NCBI RefSeq assembly: GCF_003591515.1
Contig: NZ_QZCG01000003.1
Span: forward strand, 62,001 to 126,000
DNA: 64,000 nucleotides
Direction: 5' to 3'
Source of the DNA: Paracoccus onubensis
Lineage (GTDB): Bacteria > Pseudomonadota > Alphaproteobacteria > Rhodobacterales > Rhodobacteraceae
Part shown: positions 33,117-42,342 of the stretch, one piece after another
How the letters are laid out: each line of letters begins with the position of its first letter
How positions within the stretch are numbered: position 1 is the first letter of the stretch
The notes under the pieces: generated by a model
Seen by the model: only the letters and a program-made list of their open reading frames with translations
Told to the model about the DNA's origin: nothing
The model's database searches: none
Translations under genes and position numbers: made by a program

Positions 33117-33640
33117 GTGCTGGATACCCTGATCGGAAGAGCGACACTATTGGTGTGACCTGGCGCAGGCAGCTTCCGGACGAGTTCACATGCGTCGACC
33201 TGACCTGGGTGAAGGGAAAAATCGAACACTGGATCAGGTTTGGTCATGCCGCCGGCACGCAGGTCATCGATCGGAACCGGCATATCGTTTTCTTCCCGCC
33301 CAATACCGTTTTTGCCTTCATTCGCTGGGTGGCGAATGATTACGGCACGGTGACCTCGCGGATCGATATTCTGCGGACCGTCGCGCCGGGCGAGGCCTAT
33401 CAGACGCTTCCCTCTGTGCGTCCGGGGGCCGAGATCCTGCTGAAGATCCATGGTTGGCCGAAAGTCGAAGAGGTGCTGTTGCATGTCGACAGGATCGAGG
33501 CCGTCGGCATCGATCCTGTCGAGACCGATCCCGATCACTGGCGTCATGTCGCGCATTGGATGCGCGCGGGCGAGGCGCCGCGTGCTTACACGACCGCACG
33601 CCATCGGGCATGGCTGCGCCGACGAGAGATTGCCCCATGA
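33113..33640 (+). CDS. DUF2840 family protein
   Basis: A 175-aa soluble protein with FTCVDLTWVKGKIEHWIRFG, NRHIVFFPPNTVFAFIRWVANDYGT and the ending HRAWLRRREI, all hallmarks of DUF2840. It always sits between repA/parA and the traF-type peptidase in this class of element. Function unknown. It overlaps both neighbours by 4 bp, so it is part of a tightly packed operon. Confidence 0.85.
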   Translation: MSAGYPDRKSDTIGVTWRRQLPDEFTCVDLTWVKGKIEHWIRFGHAAGTQVIDRNRHIVFFPPNTVFAFIRWVANDYGTVTSRIDILRTVAPGEAYQTLPSVRPGAEILLKIHGWPKVEEVLLHVDRIEAVGIDPVETDPDHWRHVAHWMRAGEAPRAYTTARHRAWLRRREIAP

Positions 33641-34173
33641 CACGCAGAGGTTACGTCATGATCGCGACCGTTTCTGTACTCGGCATTGCTGCCGTCAGCG
33701 TTGGTCCGATTGCCCCGAAACTGGTCTGGAGCGCCACCGCCAGCGTGCCGATCGGGCTCTATCTCATTGCGCCGAGCGAAACCCTTGCACTCAACGATCT
33801 CGTCGCTGTCATGCCGCCCGAACCGTTTGCCGGGTTCATGGTTGAGCGGGGCTATATCGCCCGTGATACACCGATCCTGAAACATGTCATGGGGTTGCCC
33901 GGGCAGCGTGTCTGTCGCACTGGCCGCAATGTTACCATCGACGCCAACCCGCTCGGCGAGGCGCGCGAGCGCGACAGCCGGGGCCGCGATCTGCCTGTCT
34001 GGCAGGGCTGCCGACAGCTCGCCGATGGCAACATCTTCCTGATGAATCCGCAGGTCGGCGACAGTCTCGACGGCCGTTATTTCGGGCCGTTTCCTGCCTC
34101 GTCGGTGATCGGCCGGGCTGTCCCGATCCTCACCCTTACGGATGGCACCGGTCGTCTCAATTGGCGCGGGTGA
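33637..34173 (+). CDS. traF: TraF-type S26 signal peptidase
   Basis: A 178-aa membrane-anchored serine peptidase with an N-terminal TM helix. The catalytic serine is S36 in ASVPIGLY and the lysine is K82 in ILKHVMGLPG. In IncP systems TraF processes and cyclises the TrbC pilin. ATG 33637 overlaps the DUF2840 stop. Length and motif order are normal. Confidence 0.9.
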   Translation: MTRRGYVMIATVSVLGIAAVSVGPIAPKLVWSATASVPIGLYLIAPSETLALNDLVAVMPPEPFAGFMVERGYIARDTPILKHVMGLPGQRVCRTGRNVTIDANPLGEARERDSRGRDLPVWQGCRQLADGNIFLMNPQVGDSLDGRYFGPFPASSVIGRAVPILTLTDGTGRLNWRG

Positions 34174-34220
34174 CCGCACGTTCATCTCATTCCCAACCCT
34201 GCATAGAGGAGACCATCACC

Positions 34221-34562
34221 ATGGCACAAATCGGCCAATTCACCCGGACGCCATCCGGTTATTCCGGGCGCATCCGGACACTCTCGCTCGACCTGGAACT
34301 GACGCTCGTTCCGACAGAGAATCTCGAGAATGAGAATGCGCCAGCCTACCGGATTCATCTCGGCGATGAGAACGGACCGGAGGTTGGCGCGGGCTGGAAA
34401 CATTCCGGCGAACGCGCGGGCAGGTTCATTGCCGTGCTGCTCGATGATCCCATGTTCCAGCAACCGATCCGTGCCCGCCTGTTCCAGTCGGACGAGGAGG
34501 GCCGTGATTGGGGTCTGCATTGGGCCCGTCCGAAAAAACGTGACGAACGGGAGGGGTCATGA
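34221..34562 (+). CDS. DUF736 family protein
   Basis: A 113-aa protein, MAQIGQFTRTPSGYSGRIRTLSLD onward, containing IHLGDENGPEVGAGWKHSGE; DUF736 is clear. Small conserved cargo of transfer regions, function unknown. GAGGAG precedes ATG 34221. It overlaps the transglycosylase gene (ATGA). Confidence 0.88.
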   Translation: MAQIGQFTRTPSGYSGRIRTLSLDLELTLVPTENLENENAPAYRIHLGDENGPEVGAGWKHSGERAGRFIAVLLDDPMFQQPIRARLFQSDEEGRDWGLHWARPKKRDEREGS

Positions 34563-35320
34563 CTAATCTCCGCGTTTGTTTCGGTTTCGGAAGATGCGGT
34601 GCGCGCCGCCGCATCATTCTCCTTCTTCTTTCCGGCCTGATTTTCGCCACTGCATCGCCGCCGGTTCTGGCGCAGAAAGTTGCGGCGGATCGTGCAGTCA
34701 CCCTGCATCCGTATGACACCCATATTGCCGAGGCCTCGCAACGCTTCGACATTCCGTCGGCATGGATCATGGCCGTGATGCGAGTGGAAAGTGCCGGAAG
34801 TCCGCATGCCGTTTCATCTGCGGGTGCCATGGGACTGATGCAAATTATGCCCGGTACCTGGGCCGACCTGCGTATTCGTTATGGTCTCGGCGAAGATCCC
34901 CATGACCCACGCGACAACATTCTCGCGGGCACGGCTTACCTGCGCGAGATGTGGGTCAGATACGGCAATGTCGCCGCAATGCTCGCGGCCTATAATACCG
35001 GTCCGGCGCGCTACGACGAATACCGACAGACGGATCGTCCGCTGCCCTCTGAGACCCGCGCCTATGTCGCGTCGCTTGCGCCCGTGTTGCGTGGCGAACG
35101 GCCGTCGGACTCTGTTATTGCAACAGCTAAACCGCGGGACTGGCGTGAAGCGCCGATCTTCGTTGCGCACGATAATGGCGTTTCTGATTCGGTGCCAAGT
35201 TCGCCCGGCAACCAATCGGACAGTACTGGTTCTTCCCTCTCGACGACACCGGAATCACGTGCCGCGCCTCTGACTGACGGGTTGTTCGTTGCCAGCCATG
35301 CCGGTGGGGATCGGCAATGA
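34559..35320 (+). CDS. Lytic transglycosylase (VirB1/SLT-like)
   Basis: A 253-aa periplasmic muramidase with a signal peptide (IILLLLSGLIFATASPPVLAQ). The SLT domain has catalytic E77 in MRVESAGSP, followed by AVSSAGAMGLMQIMPGTW and NILAGTAYLREMW/AAYNTGP. It locally opens peptidoglycan for the mating channel. It has a Ser/Thr-rich, non-conserved C-terminal tail. It is the last gene before the candidate oriT region. Confidence 0.92.
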   Translation: MTNLRVCFGFGRCGARRRIILLLLSGLIFATASPPVLAQKVAADRAVTLHPYDTHIAEASQRFDIPSAWIMAVMRVESAGSPHAVSSAGAMGLMQIMPGTWADLRIRYGLGEDPHDPRDNILAGTAYLREMWVRYGNVAAMLAAYNTGPARYDEYRQTDRPLPSETRAYVASLAPVLRGERPSDSVIATAKPRDWREAPIFVAHDNGVSDSVPSSPGNQSDSTGSSLSTTPESRAAPLTDGLFVASHAGGDRQ

Positions 35321-35563
35321 GCAACTTCCCGACAATGCGTATCCTATCGTATCTCGGCGCCCTATGGAGCGGGCAGGGGGCGACGGCGGGTGTCACGACC
35401 GGGGCATGGCAGGATAAAAGCCCGCACGGTGCGGCTCTGGCGGGCGGTTGTTCTGGTTCATGTTTTCGGTGCATTCCGCACCGTGCGATACCTTCGTGCA
35501 CCGTGCGCTTACCGTTCAAATCTTTGACATTCCGCGCTGTTTTGCACCGTGTGGGGTGGTGCT
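35321..35563. other. oriT: Candidate oriT with IncP-like nic and repeats
   Basis: On the minus strand, TTTTATCCTG is followed by CC. This fits the IncP/VirD2-type core YATCCTG, with nick expected between 35410 and 35409. Directly 5' of it on that strand is the hairpin CCGCAC/GTGCGG (35422-35434) inside GCCCGC/GCGGGC arms (35420-35425, 35440-35445). This arrangement resembles RP4. To the right, GCACCGTGCG recurs at 35478-35487 and 35498-35507, and as GCACCGTGTG at 35544-35553; an inverted copy lies at 35423-35432. The interval sits immediately upstream of the relaxase gene. Function is inferred. Confidence 0.68.
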
Positions 35564-37303
35564 ATGAATGATGAGCGCGAATTCCGCATCCGTCCGGGGC
35601 ACATCCGCTTGACCCGCGCTCAAGCGGCCCGGCCCTTTGTCGCCCAGGCACTGGCCGCCGCGAAAAGGGCCGGGGGCGGCGTCTCGCGAACCGGCCGCGT
35701 TGTCTCCAGCAATCGCTCCCGTTTCGGACGCGGCCAGCGCGCCAGCATCCAGGCCAATCGCCTCATCACGTCGCGTAGCCGAGGTGCCGTCATCAAGGCC
35801 CGCGTGGTTCGACACAATGCGCGATCCGCGCCACTGGGAACGCATCTCGACTATTTGCGCCGCGAGGGCGTGACCCGGGACGGGGAGAAGGCGCGGCTGT
35901 TCGGGCCGGGCGAGGGGGAGGCCGATGGGCGCGCCTTCGCCGAGCGTTGCAGGCATGGCCGCCATCATTTCCGCTTCATCGTTTCGCCGGACGACGCGGT
36001 GGAGATGTCCGATCTCAAATCCTTCACCCGCGATCTCGCCCGCCAAATGGAAAAGGATCTCGGCACCGGGCTGGACTGGGTAGCTGTCGATCACTGGAAT
36101 ACGGCACATCCGCATGTCCATCTGATCGTCCGTGGAGTCCGCGATGACGGCCAGGACCTCGTGATTTCGCGCGACTATATCAAGGAGGGGATGCGGGACC
36201 GGGCGCGTGATCTCATCACCCTGGAGCTGGGACCACGGACCGATCTCGATATCCGCCGCAGCCTCGAGCGGCAGATCTCGGCAGAGCGCTGGACCCAGCT
36301 CGACCGGCAGCTTCTTCGCGACGCCGGCAAAACCGGCATCATCGATCTCGCTCCGAGCCCCGATCACAAGCCGGACGAGTTTCATGCGCTGAAACTCGGT
36401 CGGCTCCGGAAACTGGAAATATTGGGCCTCGCCGACCAGCTGGGCCCGGGTCAATGGCATATCAGGGATCGGGCCGAAACGGTTCTGCGGGAACTGGGCG
36501 AGCGCGGCGATATCATCAAGCGGATGCATCGCGCGCTCACCGAACGCGGCATCGAACGTGGTTCCTCGGATTACGTGCTGGCGGGGGAAAGCCTTGATAC
36601 GCCTGTCATCGGGCGGTTGCTGGAGCGTGGACTTGATGACGAATTGAAAGGCACCGCCTATGCCGTGGTCGATGGCGTGGACGGCCGGACCCATCATATC
36701 AGGCTGCCGCATCTCGATGCCGCCGGTGACAGTGTGCCCGGCTCGATCGTCGAACTGCGCAGCTATGATGACGCGCGGGGCAACCGCCGTGTCGCCCTTG
36801 CCATTCGGTCCGATCTCGATCTGCAGGCACAAATCAATGCGCCGGGGGCGACATGGCTTGATCGGCGAGCCGTGTCCCGCGATCCGATAGCACTCTCGGA
36901 ATCCGGTTTCGGAGCCGAGGTCCGGCAGGCGCTTGAAACCCGTGCCGATCACCTGGTCGACGAAGGTCTCGCCGAACGAAAAGCCGGCCGCGTCGTCTTC
37001 GCGCGCGGCCTGCTCAAGAGATTGCGCGACCGCGAAGTCAATGCGCTTGGCGACAGGCTTGCCCGCGAGACCGGCCTCCCGTTCAGCCGCGCCGAGACCG
37101 GAGAATATGTCACCGGCACGTATCGCCAGCGATTCACGCTTTCTTCCGGGCGGTTTGCCATGATCGGCGATGGCCTCGGATTCCAGCTCGTGCCCTGGTC
37201 ACCGTCGCTCGAAAAACAACTTGGCCGCGAAGTCTCCGGTGTCTCCCGCGGTGATGGCGGGGTCGATTGGGATTTCGGGCGCAAGCGTGGGCTCGGCCTT
37301 TGA
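35564..37303 (+). CDS. Relaxase, VirD2/MOBP with DUF3363
   Basis: A 579-aa DNA-nicking relaxase. The HUH-type metal motif is HWNTAHPHVH (177-186), and a candidate catalytic tyrosine lies in THLDYLRREG (Y97). DUF3363 occupies the C-terminal half (LDRQLLRDAGKTGIIDL, RDPIALSESGFGAEVRQALETR). It cuts at oriT, stays covalently bound to the 5' end and pilots the strand through the TraG-Trb channel. ATG 35564 is preceded by TGGGGTGG; GTG 35549 is possible. The GCACCGTGCG repeats upstream suggest autoregulation. Confidence 0.92.
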   Translation: MNDEREFRIRPGHIRLTRAQAARPFVAQALAAAKRAGGGVSRTGRVVSSNRSRFGRGQRASIQANRLITSRSRGAVIKARVVRHNARSAPLGTHLDYLRREGVTRDGEKARLFGPGEGEADGRAFAERCRHGRHHFRFIVSPDDAVEMSDLKSFTRDLARQMEKDLGTGLDWVAVDHWNTAHPHVHLIVRGVRDDGQDLVISRDYIKEGMRDRARDLITLELGPRTDLDIRRSLERQISAERWTQLDRQLLRDAGKTGIIDLAPSPDHKPDEFHALKLGRLRKLEILGLADQLGPGQWHIRDRAETVLRELGERGDIIKRMHRALTERGIERGSSDYVLAGESLDTPVIGRLLERGLDDELKGTAYAVVDGVDGRTHHIRLPHLDAAGDSVPGSIVELRSYDDARGNRRVALAIRSDLDLQAQINAPGATWLDRRAVSRDPIALSESGFGAEVRQALETRADHLVDEGLAERKAGRVVFARGLLKRLRDREVNALGDRLARETGLPFSRAETGEYVTGTYRQRFTLSSGRFAMIGDGLGFQLVPWSPSLEKQLGREVSGVSRGDGGVDWDFGRKRGLGL

Positions 37304-37328
37304 TACCGAATGGAAAGGAACCATACTC

Positions 37329-39314
37329 ATGTCCGCGACCAGAATCCTCTGGGGACAGGTCATCATCGTCTTTTTGATCATCCTCACCACCACATGGGGC
37401 GCCACGCAATATGTCGCCTGGAGCTTCGGCTACCAGACGCAGCTGGGCCCGCCCTGGTTCGAGATCTTCGGCGTGCCTGTCTATTACCCACCGGCCATCT
37501 TCTGGTGGTGGTATTTCTTCGAGGCTTATGCGCCGCCGATCTTTGCCCGGGGCGGGATCATCGCCGCCTCGGGCGGTTTCATCGCGATCGCGGTCGCCAT
37601 CGGCATGTCGGTCTGGCGGGCGCGGGAGGCAAAAAACGTCGCCACCTACGGTTCAGCCCGGTGGGCGGGGAAAGGGGAAATCAGGTCCACGGGTCTTCTC
37701 GGTCCCGACGGTGTCGTACTCGGCCGCTACGAGCGTGACTATCTGCGCCATGACGGCCCCGAGCATGTGCTGTGTTTCGCGCCGACGCGATCGGGTAAGG
37801 GTGTCGGTCTCGTCGTGCCGACACTCCTGACCTGGCCGGGATCGGCGATCGTTCATGACATCAAGGGCGAGAACTGGCAGCTCACCTCTGGTTTCCGGTC
37901 GCGCCATAGCCGCGTCCTGCTCTTCGATCCGACCAACCCGCACTCCTCGGCCTATAATCCGCTCCTTGAGGTGCGCCGGGGTGAATGGGAGGTGCGTGAT
38001 GTCCAGAACATCGCCGATATCCTGGTCGATCCGGAAGGCAGCCTCGAGCGGCGCAACCATTGGGAGAAGACCAGCCATGCGCTCCTCGTGGGTGCGATCC
38101 TGCATGTCCTCTATGCTGAGCCCGACAAGACCCTGGCGGGTGTTGCCCAGTTCCTGTCCGATCCGAAGCGTCCGGTGGAATCGACCCTGCGTATCATGAT
38201 GCGCACCCCGCATCTCGGGGTGAAAGGGCCGCATCCCGTCGTCGCCAGCGCCGCGCGCGAATTGCGCAACAAGTCCGAGAACGAACGCTCGGGCGTGCTA
38301 TCCACGGCCATGTCCTTCCTCGGTCTCTATCGCGATCCGGTCGTGGCGCAGGTCACGCGGCGCTGCGACTGGCGAATCCGCGATCTCGTCAGCGGCGATC
38401 AGCCAACCACGCTCTATCTGGTCGTGCCACCCTCGGACATCAATCGCACAAAGCCACTGATGCGCTTGCTGCTCAACCAGATCGGCCGGCGATTGACCGA
38501 GGACCTGCAGGCGAATTCCGGTCGTCATCGTCTGCTCCTGATGCTAGACGAGTTTCCCGCCCTCGGCCGGCTCGATTTCTTCGAATCCGCGCTTGCCTTC
38601 ATGGCGGGCTATGGACTCAAGAGTTTCCTGATCGCGCAATCACTGAACCAGATCGAGAAAGCTTACGGGCCGAATAACTCGATCCTCGACAATTGCCATG
38701 TGCGGGTGAGCTTTGCCACCAATGACGAGCGCACGGCGAAACGTGTCTCCGATGCCCTGGGTACCGCCACCGAGATGCGGGCGATGAAGAACTATGCCGG
38801 TCACCGGCTTTCGCCCTGGCTCGGACATCTGATGGTCTCGCGGCAGGAAACAGCGCGCGCTCTGCTCACCCCCGGTGAAATCATGCAGCTACCGCCCGAT
38901 GACGAGATCGTCATGGTGGCGGGGACACCACCGATCCGGGCGAAGAAGGCGCGCTATTATCTGGATGCGCGGTTCACGGAACGCCTGCTCTCGCCGCCCG
39001 ACCTGGCCCATAAGGACAAACCCGCCGCCGATGCATGGAGCCATTTGCGCTCTCCTGCTCGGCCCGAGAATGTCGATGAGCAGATTCCGGAGTCCTCTGA
39101 CGACGAAGACCCGACAGAATCCGAACGGCGCCGACAGCCTGAGCTTGGCAGGGCAGGTGCGGCGGAGAAACAGGCGTCCATCGAAAGCGAGTTCGAGTTC
39201 GGCCTGGCCGATGATACGGATGAGGAGGTCATCCGAAACCAGCAAATGTCACGCCGGATGCGGGGTGTCGCGCGGCAGGTTTCCTTGGATCCTGATGACG
39301 GTATGGATCTGTAG
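37329..39314 (+). CDS. traG: Type IV coupling protein TraG/VirD4
   Basis: A 661-aa hexameric ATPase linking the relaxosome to the secretion channel. There are two N-terminal TM regions (VIIVFLIILTTTWGATQYVAW; IIAASGGFIAIAVAIGMSVW). Walker A is TRSGKG (about 152) and Walker B LLLMLDEFPALG (about 400). An acidic C-terminal tail is likely involved in substrate selection. AAAGGA precedes ATG 37329. It directly follows the relaxase gene. Confidence 0.94.
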   Translation: MSATRILWGQVIIVFLIILTTTWGATQYVAWSFGYQTQLGPPWFEIFGVPVYYPPAIFWWWYFFEAYAPPIFARGGIIAASGGFIAIAVAIGMSVWRAREAKNVATYGSARWAGKGEIRSTGLLGPDGVVLGRYERDYLRHDGPEHVLCFAPTRSGKGVGLVVPTLLTWPGSAIVHDIKGENWQLTSGFRSRHSRVLLFDPTNPHSSAYNPLLEVRRGEWEVRDVQNIADILVDPEGSLERRNHWEKTSHALLVGAILHVLYAEPDKTLAGVAQFLSDPKRPVESTLRIMMRTPHLGVKGPHPVVASAARELRNKSENERSGVLSTAMSFLGLYRDPVVAQVTRRCDWRIRDLVSGDQPTTLYLVVPPSDINRTKPLMRLLLNQIGRRLTEDLQANSGRHRLLLMLDEFPALGRLDFFESALAFMAGYGLKSFLIAQSLNQIEKAYGPNNSILDNCHVRVSFATNDERTAKRVSDALGTATEMRAMKNYAGHRLSPWLGHLMVSRQETARALLTPGEIMQLPPDDEIVMVAGTPPIRAKKARYYLDARFTERLLSPPDLAHKDKPAADAWSHLRSPARPENVDEQIPESSDDEDPTESERRRQPELGRAGAAEKQASIESEFEFGLADDTDEEVIRNQQMSRRMRGVARQVSLDPDDGMDL

Positions 39315-39317
39315 CGC

Positions 39318-39746
39318 ATGGCCAATCCGCGAAAGAAAACAAAGTTCACCACCTATCTCGATCCAGAGGTGATGCGGATGCTGGCGGAATTCGCGGCGCG
39401 CCGCGACCGGTCGCAATCGATGATTGCCGAGGCCGCCATCGCCTCGTTTCTGTCGCCGGACGATGTGGAGCGCCGCGAGGCGATTGTCGCGAAACGCCTG
39501 GATCAGCTCGATCGCCGGATCACGCGGATGGAGCGCGACCTTGGCATTGCCGTGGAAAGCCTCGCGGTGTTCATCCGCTTCTGGCTCGCCACCACACCTG
39601 CATTGCCCGAGCCGGCGGCGAAGGCCGCGCGCGCCAAGGCCGGCGAGCGATATCAGGCCTTCATCACCGCGCTTGGTCGTCGGCTGGCGCAGGGACCGAA
39701 ACTTCGGCAAGAAATATCGGAGGACAAAAACGGATCAGAGTCATGA
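39318..39746 (+). CDS. CopG-type ribbon-helix-helix protein
   Basis: A 142-aa protein with N-terminal RHH (KKTKFTTYLDPEVMRMLAEFAARRDRSQSMIAEAAIASFL) and a coiled-coil region (RLDQLDRRITRMERDLG). It lies 3 bp after traG and before trbB in this element class. It probably represses trb or transfer genes, or acts as a relaxosome accessory; candidate sites are the GCACCGTGCG repeats at oriT. Inference only. Confidence 0.82.
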   Translation: MANPRKKTKFTTYLDPEVMRMLAEFAARRDRSQSMIAEAAIASFLSPDDVERREAIVAKRLDQLDRRITRMERDLGIAVESLAVFIRFWLATTPALPEPAAKAARAKAGERYQAFITALGRRLAQGPKLRQEISEDKNGSES

Positions 39747-40203
39747 AAGGATTCGCGATATTCGATCAGTAATGCGTGTCCGGTTTGCCTTGAGGAAAAC
39801 CGTGACGCGCGCGTTACCCGCTAAGCCTATTTCTGCCGTTCTTTCGATTTGGTTTGAAACACGGAAATGACGTTTCGTAAGCATCTGACCCGATTTCGGC
39901 CTCTATCCGCGGGATCATTCGCCCCTTACCCGTCATTTGGCAAGAACGGACACCGCAGCGATCTCTAAATAGAAGATCGCCCGATAATGCTTTACGCAGG
40001 ATGAGGCAGGGGCGGGCTGAACTCGTATGGTGTCGCGGTTTGATGAGAACGTGTTGGCCGATGCCTGTTATCAAATGCGCTTGATAGCAGATGCTTGGCG
40101 ACAACGCTGTTTGATGTCAGAATGTGGCCATATTCTGTTGCCAAGCTTCCTTGGTGTGATTAGGTTGGCGTCAAAACCCGTTGATAACAGAATTGGCGTT
40201 AAA
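39747..40203. promoter_or_regulatory. Control region upstream of fic
   Basis: No gene supported. Palindromes: GCGATCT/AGATCGC (39958-39980) and TATCAA-N6-TTGATA (40069-40086). The TTGATA half recurs shortly before the fic start. These are plausible operators. Confidence 0.5.
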
Positions 40204-41337
40204 ATGGCCATCAAACCCTATGATCTGACAGAGGCCGTATTCTATCACACCGGCGCTTTTCCCCCGGCCAGCCTCGACTACGAGGCCCTTCTTGGGCCGC
40301 TCGAAGAAGCCGCGGCGTCCCTTGCGCGGTACGATGCCAAGATGTCAGGCATGGTGAACAGCGAGTTGTTCCTCGCCCCCCTGCGTCGACAGGATGCGGT
40401 CACATCTTCCCGAATGGAGGGAACGATCTCGACCATCGAGGAACTTTACCGGCTGGAGGCCGAGGAAGACGCAGGCAGCGCAGATCCCTATCGCGAGGCC
40501 AGAAACGACGATGTCGAGACCTATCTCTACTCCCGCGCCCTGCGGAATGCCCAGCAAGCGCTTGCCGAGGGAGCGCCGCTTGGCGAATACCTGATCCGGA
40601 CAGCCCATCAGCAGCTGCTTTCGTTTGGCCGCGGCGCCCGCAAGCGTCCCGGAAGCTACAAGGTCGAGCAGAACTATATTGGGGACGAACGACGGGGAAA
40701 GATCTCTTATGTCCCGATTGCTCCCGAGCATCTTGGCCCAGCGATGGCCGAGCTCGCGCGCTATATCAACGAAAGCACGATGCGGCCGCTGATCCGCACA
40801 GCCATAGCGCATGTCGAATTCGAGGCCCTGCACCCATTTGAAGACGGCAATGGCCGGATCGGCCGTATGCTGATTACCCTGATGCTTTGGAAGCTCGGCG
40901 TCCTGCATCAGCCGAACTTCTTCGTCTCGGGCTATTTCGAGGCCCATAAGGACGAGTATATCGAGTGGATGCGCGCGGTCTCGGCAACCGGCGATTGGAC
41001 TGGATGGGCTGCATTTTTCCTCCAGGCCATGCACGCGCAAGCGACGGTCAATATCCAGACGGCAGATGCGATCTTCGGACTGCACAGTGAGATGCGCGAA
41101 CGCTTCCGTGACGTGCTGAACTCGCAGTTCCATGATCAGGCATTGGACTTCGTGTTCGCCAGTCCGATCTTCCGAAACGACCGGTTTGTCGATCGCTCCG
41201 GAATCCCGCCATCTTCGGCACGCGCGCTGTCACGCCGCCTCGTCGAAGCTGGCCTGTTGCGCACGATCGAAGCAGCCTCGGGGCGTCGCGCCGCCATGTA
41301 TGCCTTTGATCCACTACTTGATCTGCTGAAAGTCTGA
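40204..41337 (+). CDS. Class II Fic family adenylyltransferase
   Basis: A 377-aa protein. The inhibitory helix motif SSRMEG (68-73) precedes the Fic domain, as in class II Fic proteins. The active motif [12 protein letters not shown] is at 210-221, so the enzyme is autoinhibited until relieved. The C-terminal winged-helix-like region has [19 protein letters not shown]. It belongs to the large FicA/SoFic-like group that AMPylates cellular targets. It interrupts the usual traG-copG-trbB order and is therefore cargo. ATG 40204 is chosen; an in-frame ATG at 40027 lies within the palindromic control region. Confidence 0.87.
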   Translation: MAIKPYDLTEAVFYHTGAFPPASLDYEALLGPLEEAAASLARYDAKMSGMVNSELFLAPLRRQDAVTSSRMEGTISTIEELYRLEAEEDAGSADPYREARNDDVETYLYSRALRNAQQALAEGAPLGEYLIRTAHQQLLSFGRGARKRPGSYKVEQNYIGDERRGKISYVPIAPEHLGPAMAELARYINESTMRPLIRTAIAHVEFEALHPFEDGNGRIGRMLITLMLWKLGVLHQPNFFVSGYFEAHKDEYIEWMRAVSATGDWTGWAAFFLQAMHAQATVNIQTADAIFGLHSEMRERFRDVLNSQFHDQALDFVFASPIFRNDRFVDRSGIPPSSARALSRRLVEAGLLRTIEAASGRRAAMYAFDPLLDLLKV

Positions 41338-41357
41338 AGCGTTGGGGGAGACATATC

Positions 41358-42035
41358 ATGAGCTGCTCGGATCAGGACCTCGATCGCCTTGATAAGCTCC
41401 TGTCGGCTCTGCCGCAGGAAAACTTTCCCATGACGTTGAGCGAATTCGATGGTTATGTGACCGGCATCCTGGCCTGTCCCGATCTTGTCCCTCCCTCCGA
41501 ATGGCTTCCACATGTCTGGGGCGAGACCGGTGAGGCCAATTTCCCGGATTTGACGACGGCCGAAGAAACGATTTCGGCCGTGAAGGCGCATTACAATTCA
41601 GTCGCATCGGAGATGACGAAGACTCTTTGGATCGAACCCATCTATGAGGTGGATCCGAACAGTGACGAGACGCTCTGGGAGCCATGGGTCGATGGCTTCG
41701 CCTGGGCGCTGCGTTTGCGTCCCGAAGCCTGGCAGACCGTACTCGAACAGGCAGATGACGAGACGCGGTCATCGCTGATCTTCCTGTTTGCCCTGCAGGA
41801 CATCAACGAGGGGATCAGCAAATCCACCGATGAAGAGATCGATGAGATCGACCTCCAGGCACCCGATCTGATTCCCAACTGCGTGGCCGCGATCCTGCTC
41901 GTGTCGCGGCCCGAGCTTGGCATGGGTGCCGGAAGCGTTTCCCATGGCCTGCTCCGGAGCAAACGCCCCGGCCGGAACGATCCCTGTCCCTGCGGTTCGG
42001 GACGCAAGTACAAGCAATGTTGTGGGAAGAACTGA
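41358..42035 (+). CDS. YecA/UPF0149 protein with SEC-C zinc motif
   Basis: A 225-aa protein. The N-terminal UPF0149 domain ([41 protein letters not shown]) is followed by the C-terminal zinc-binding SEC-C motif [24 protein letters not shown] modules bind SecA or related partners. It lies 20 bp after fic and is likely co-transcribed, again as cargo between the transfer blocks. The 42036-42342 stretch after it holds no gene. Confidence 0.88.
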   Translation: MSCSDQDLDRLDKLLSALPQENFPMTLSEFDGYVTGILACPDLVPPSEWLPHVWGETGEANFPDLTTAEETISAVKAHYNSVASEMTKTLWIEPIYEVDPNSDETLWEPWVDGFAWALRLRPEAWQTVLEQADDETRSSLIFLFALQDINEGISKSTDEEIDEIDLQAPDLIPNCVAAILLVSRPELGMGAGSVSHGLLRSKRPGRNDPCPCGSGRKYKQCCGKN

Positions 42036-42342
42036 CAAGCGCGGATGATTATCAACCTGCAGTTCCACGATGTGACCCTCCAGAACTGCCGGGAATGCAC
42101 AGGCGATGATCGGGTAACATCCACGTAGCCGCGAAATCAGCAGGATGATCGAATCAACCGGGAAGCCTGGTCGCGTGCATGGATTGTCGACATGAAGGGC
42201 AAAACCGCCGTTTTCCTGTAAATGCACGCCAGACTACGACGCCCGCCCAAAACCTGTTGAAACGCCGCAAAATCGGGTTCTTTTACTTGTCCCCGATCCA
42301 GGGCTGCCTGTTGGAGGCGCCCAGCAGGGAAGCGGGGACGGC

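Noticed and set aside
35317..35571. Short plus-strand frame spanning the oriT interval
   Set aside because: No SD-supported start or family; the region is better explained by repeats and the nic-like site.
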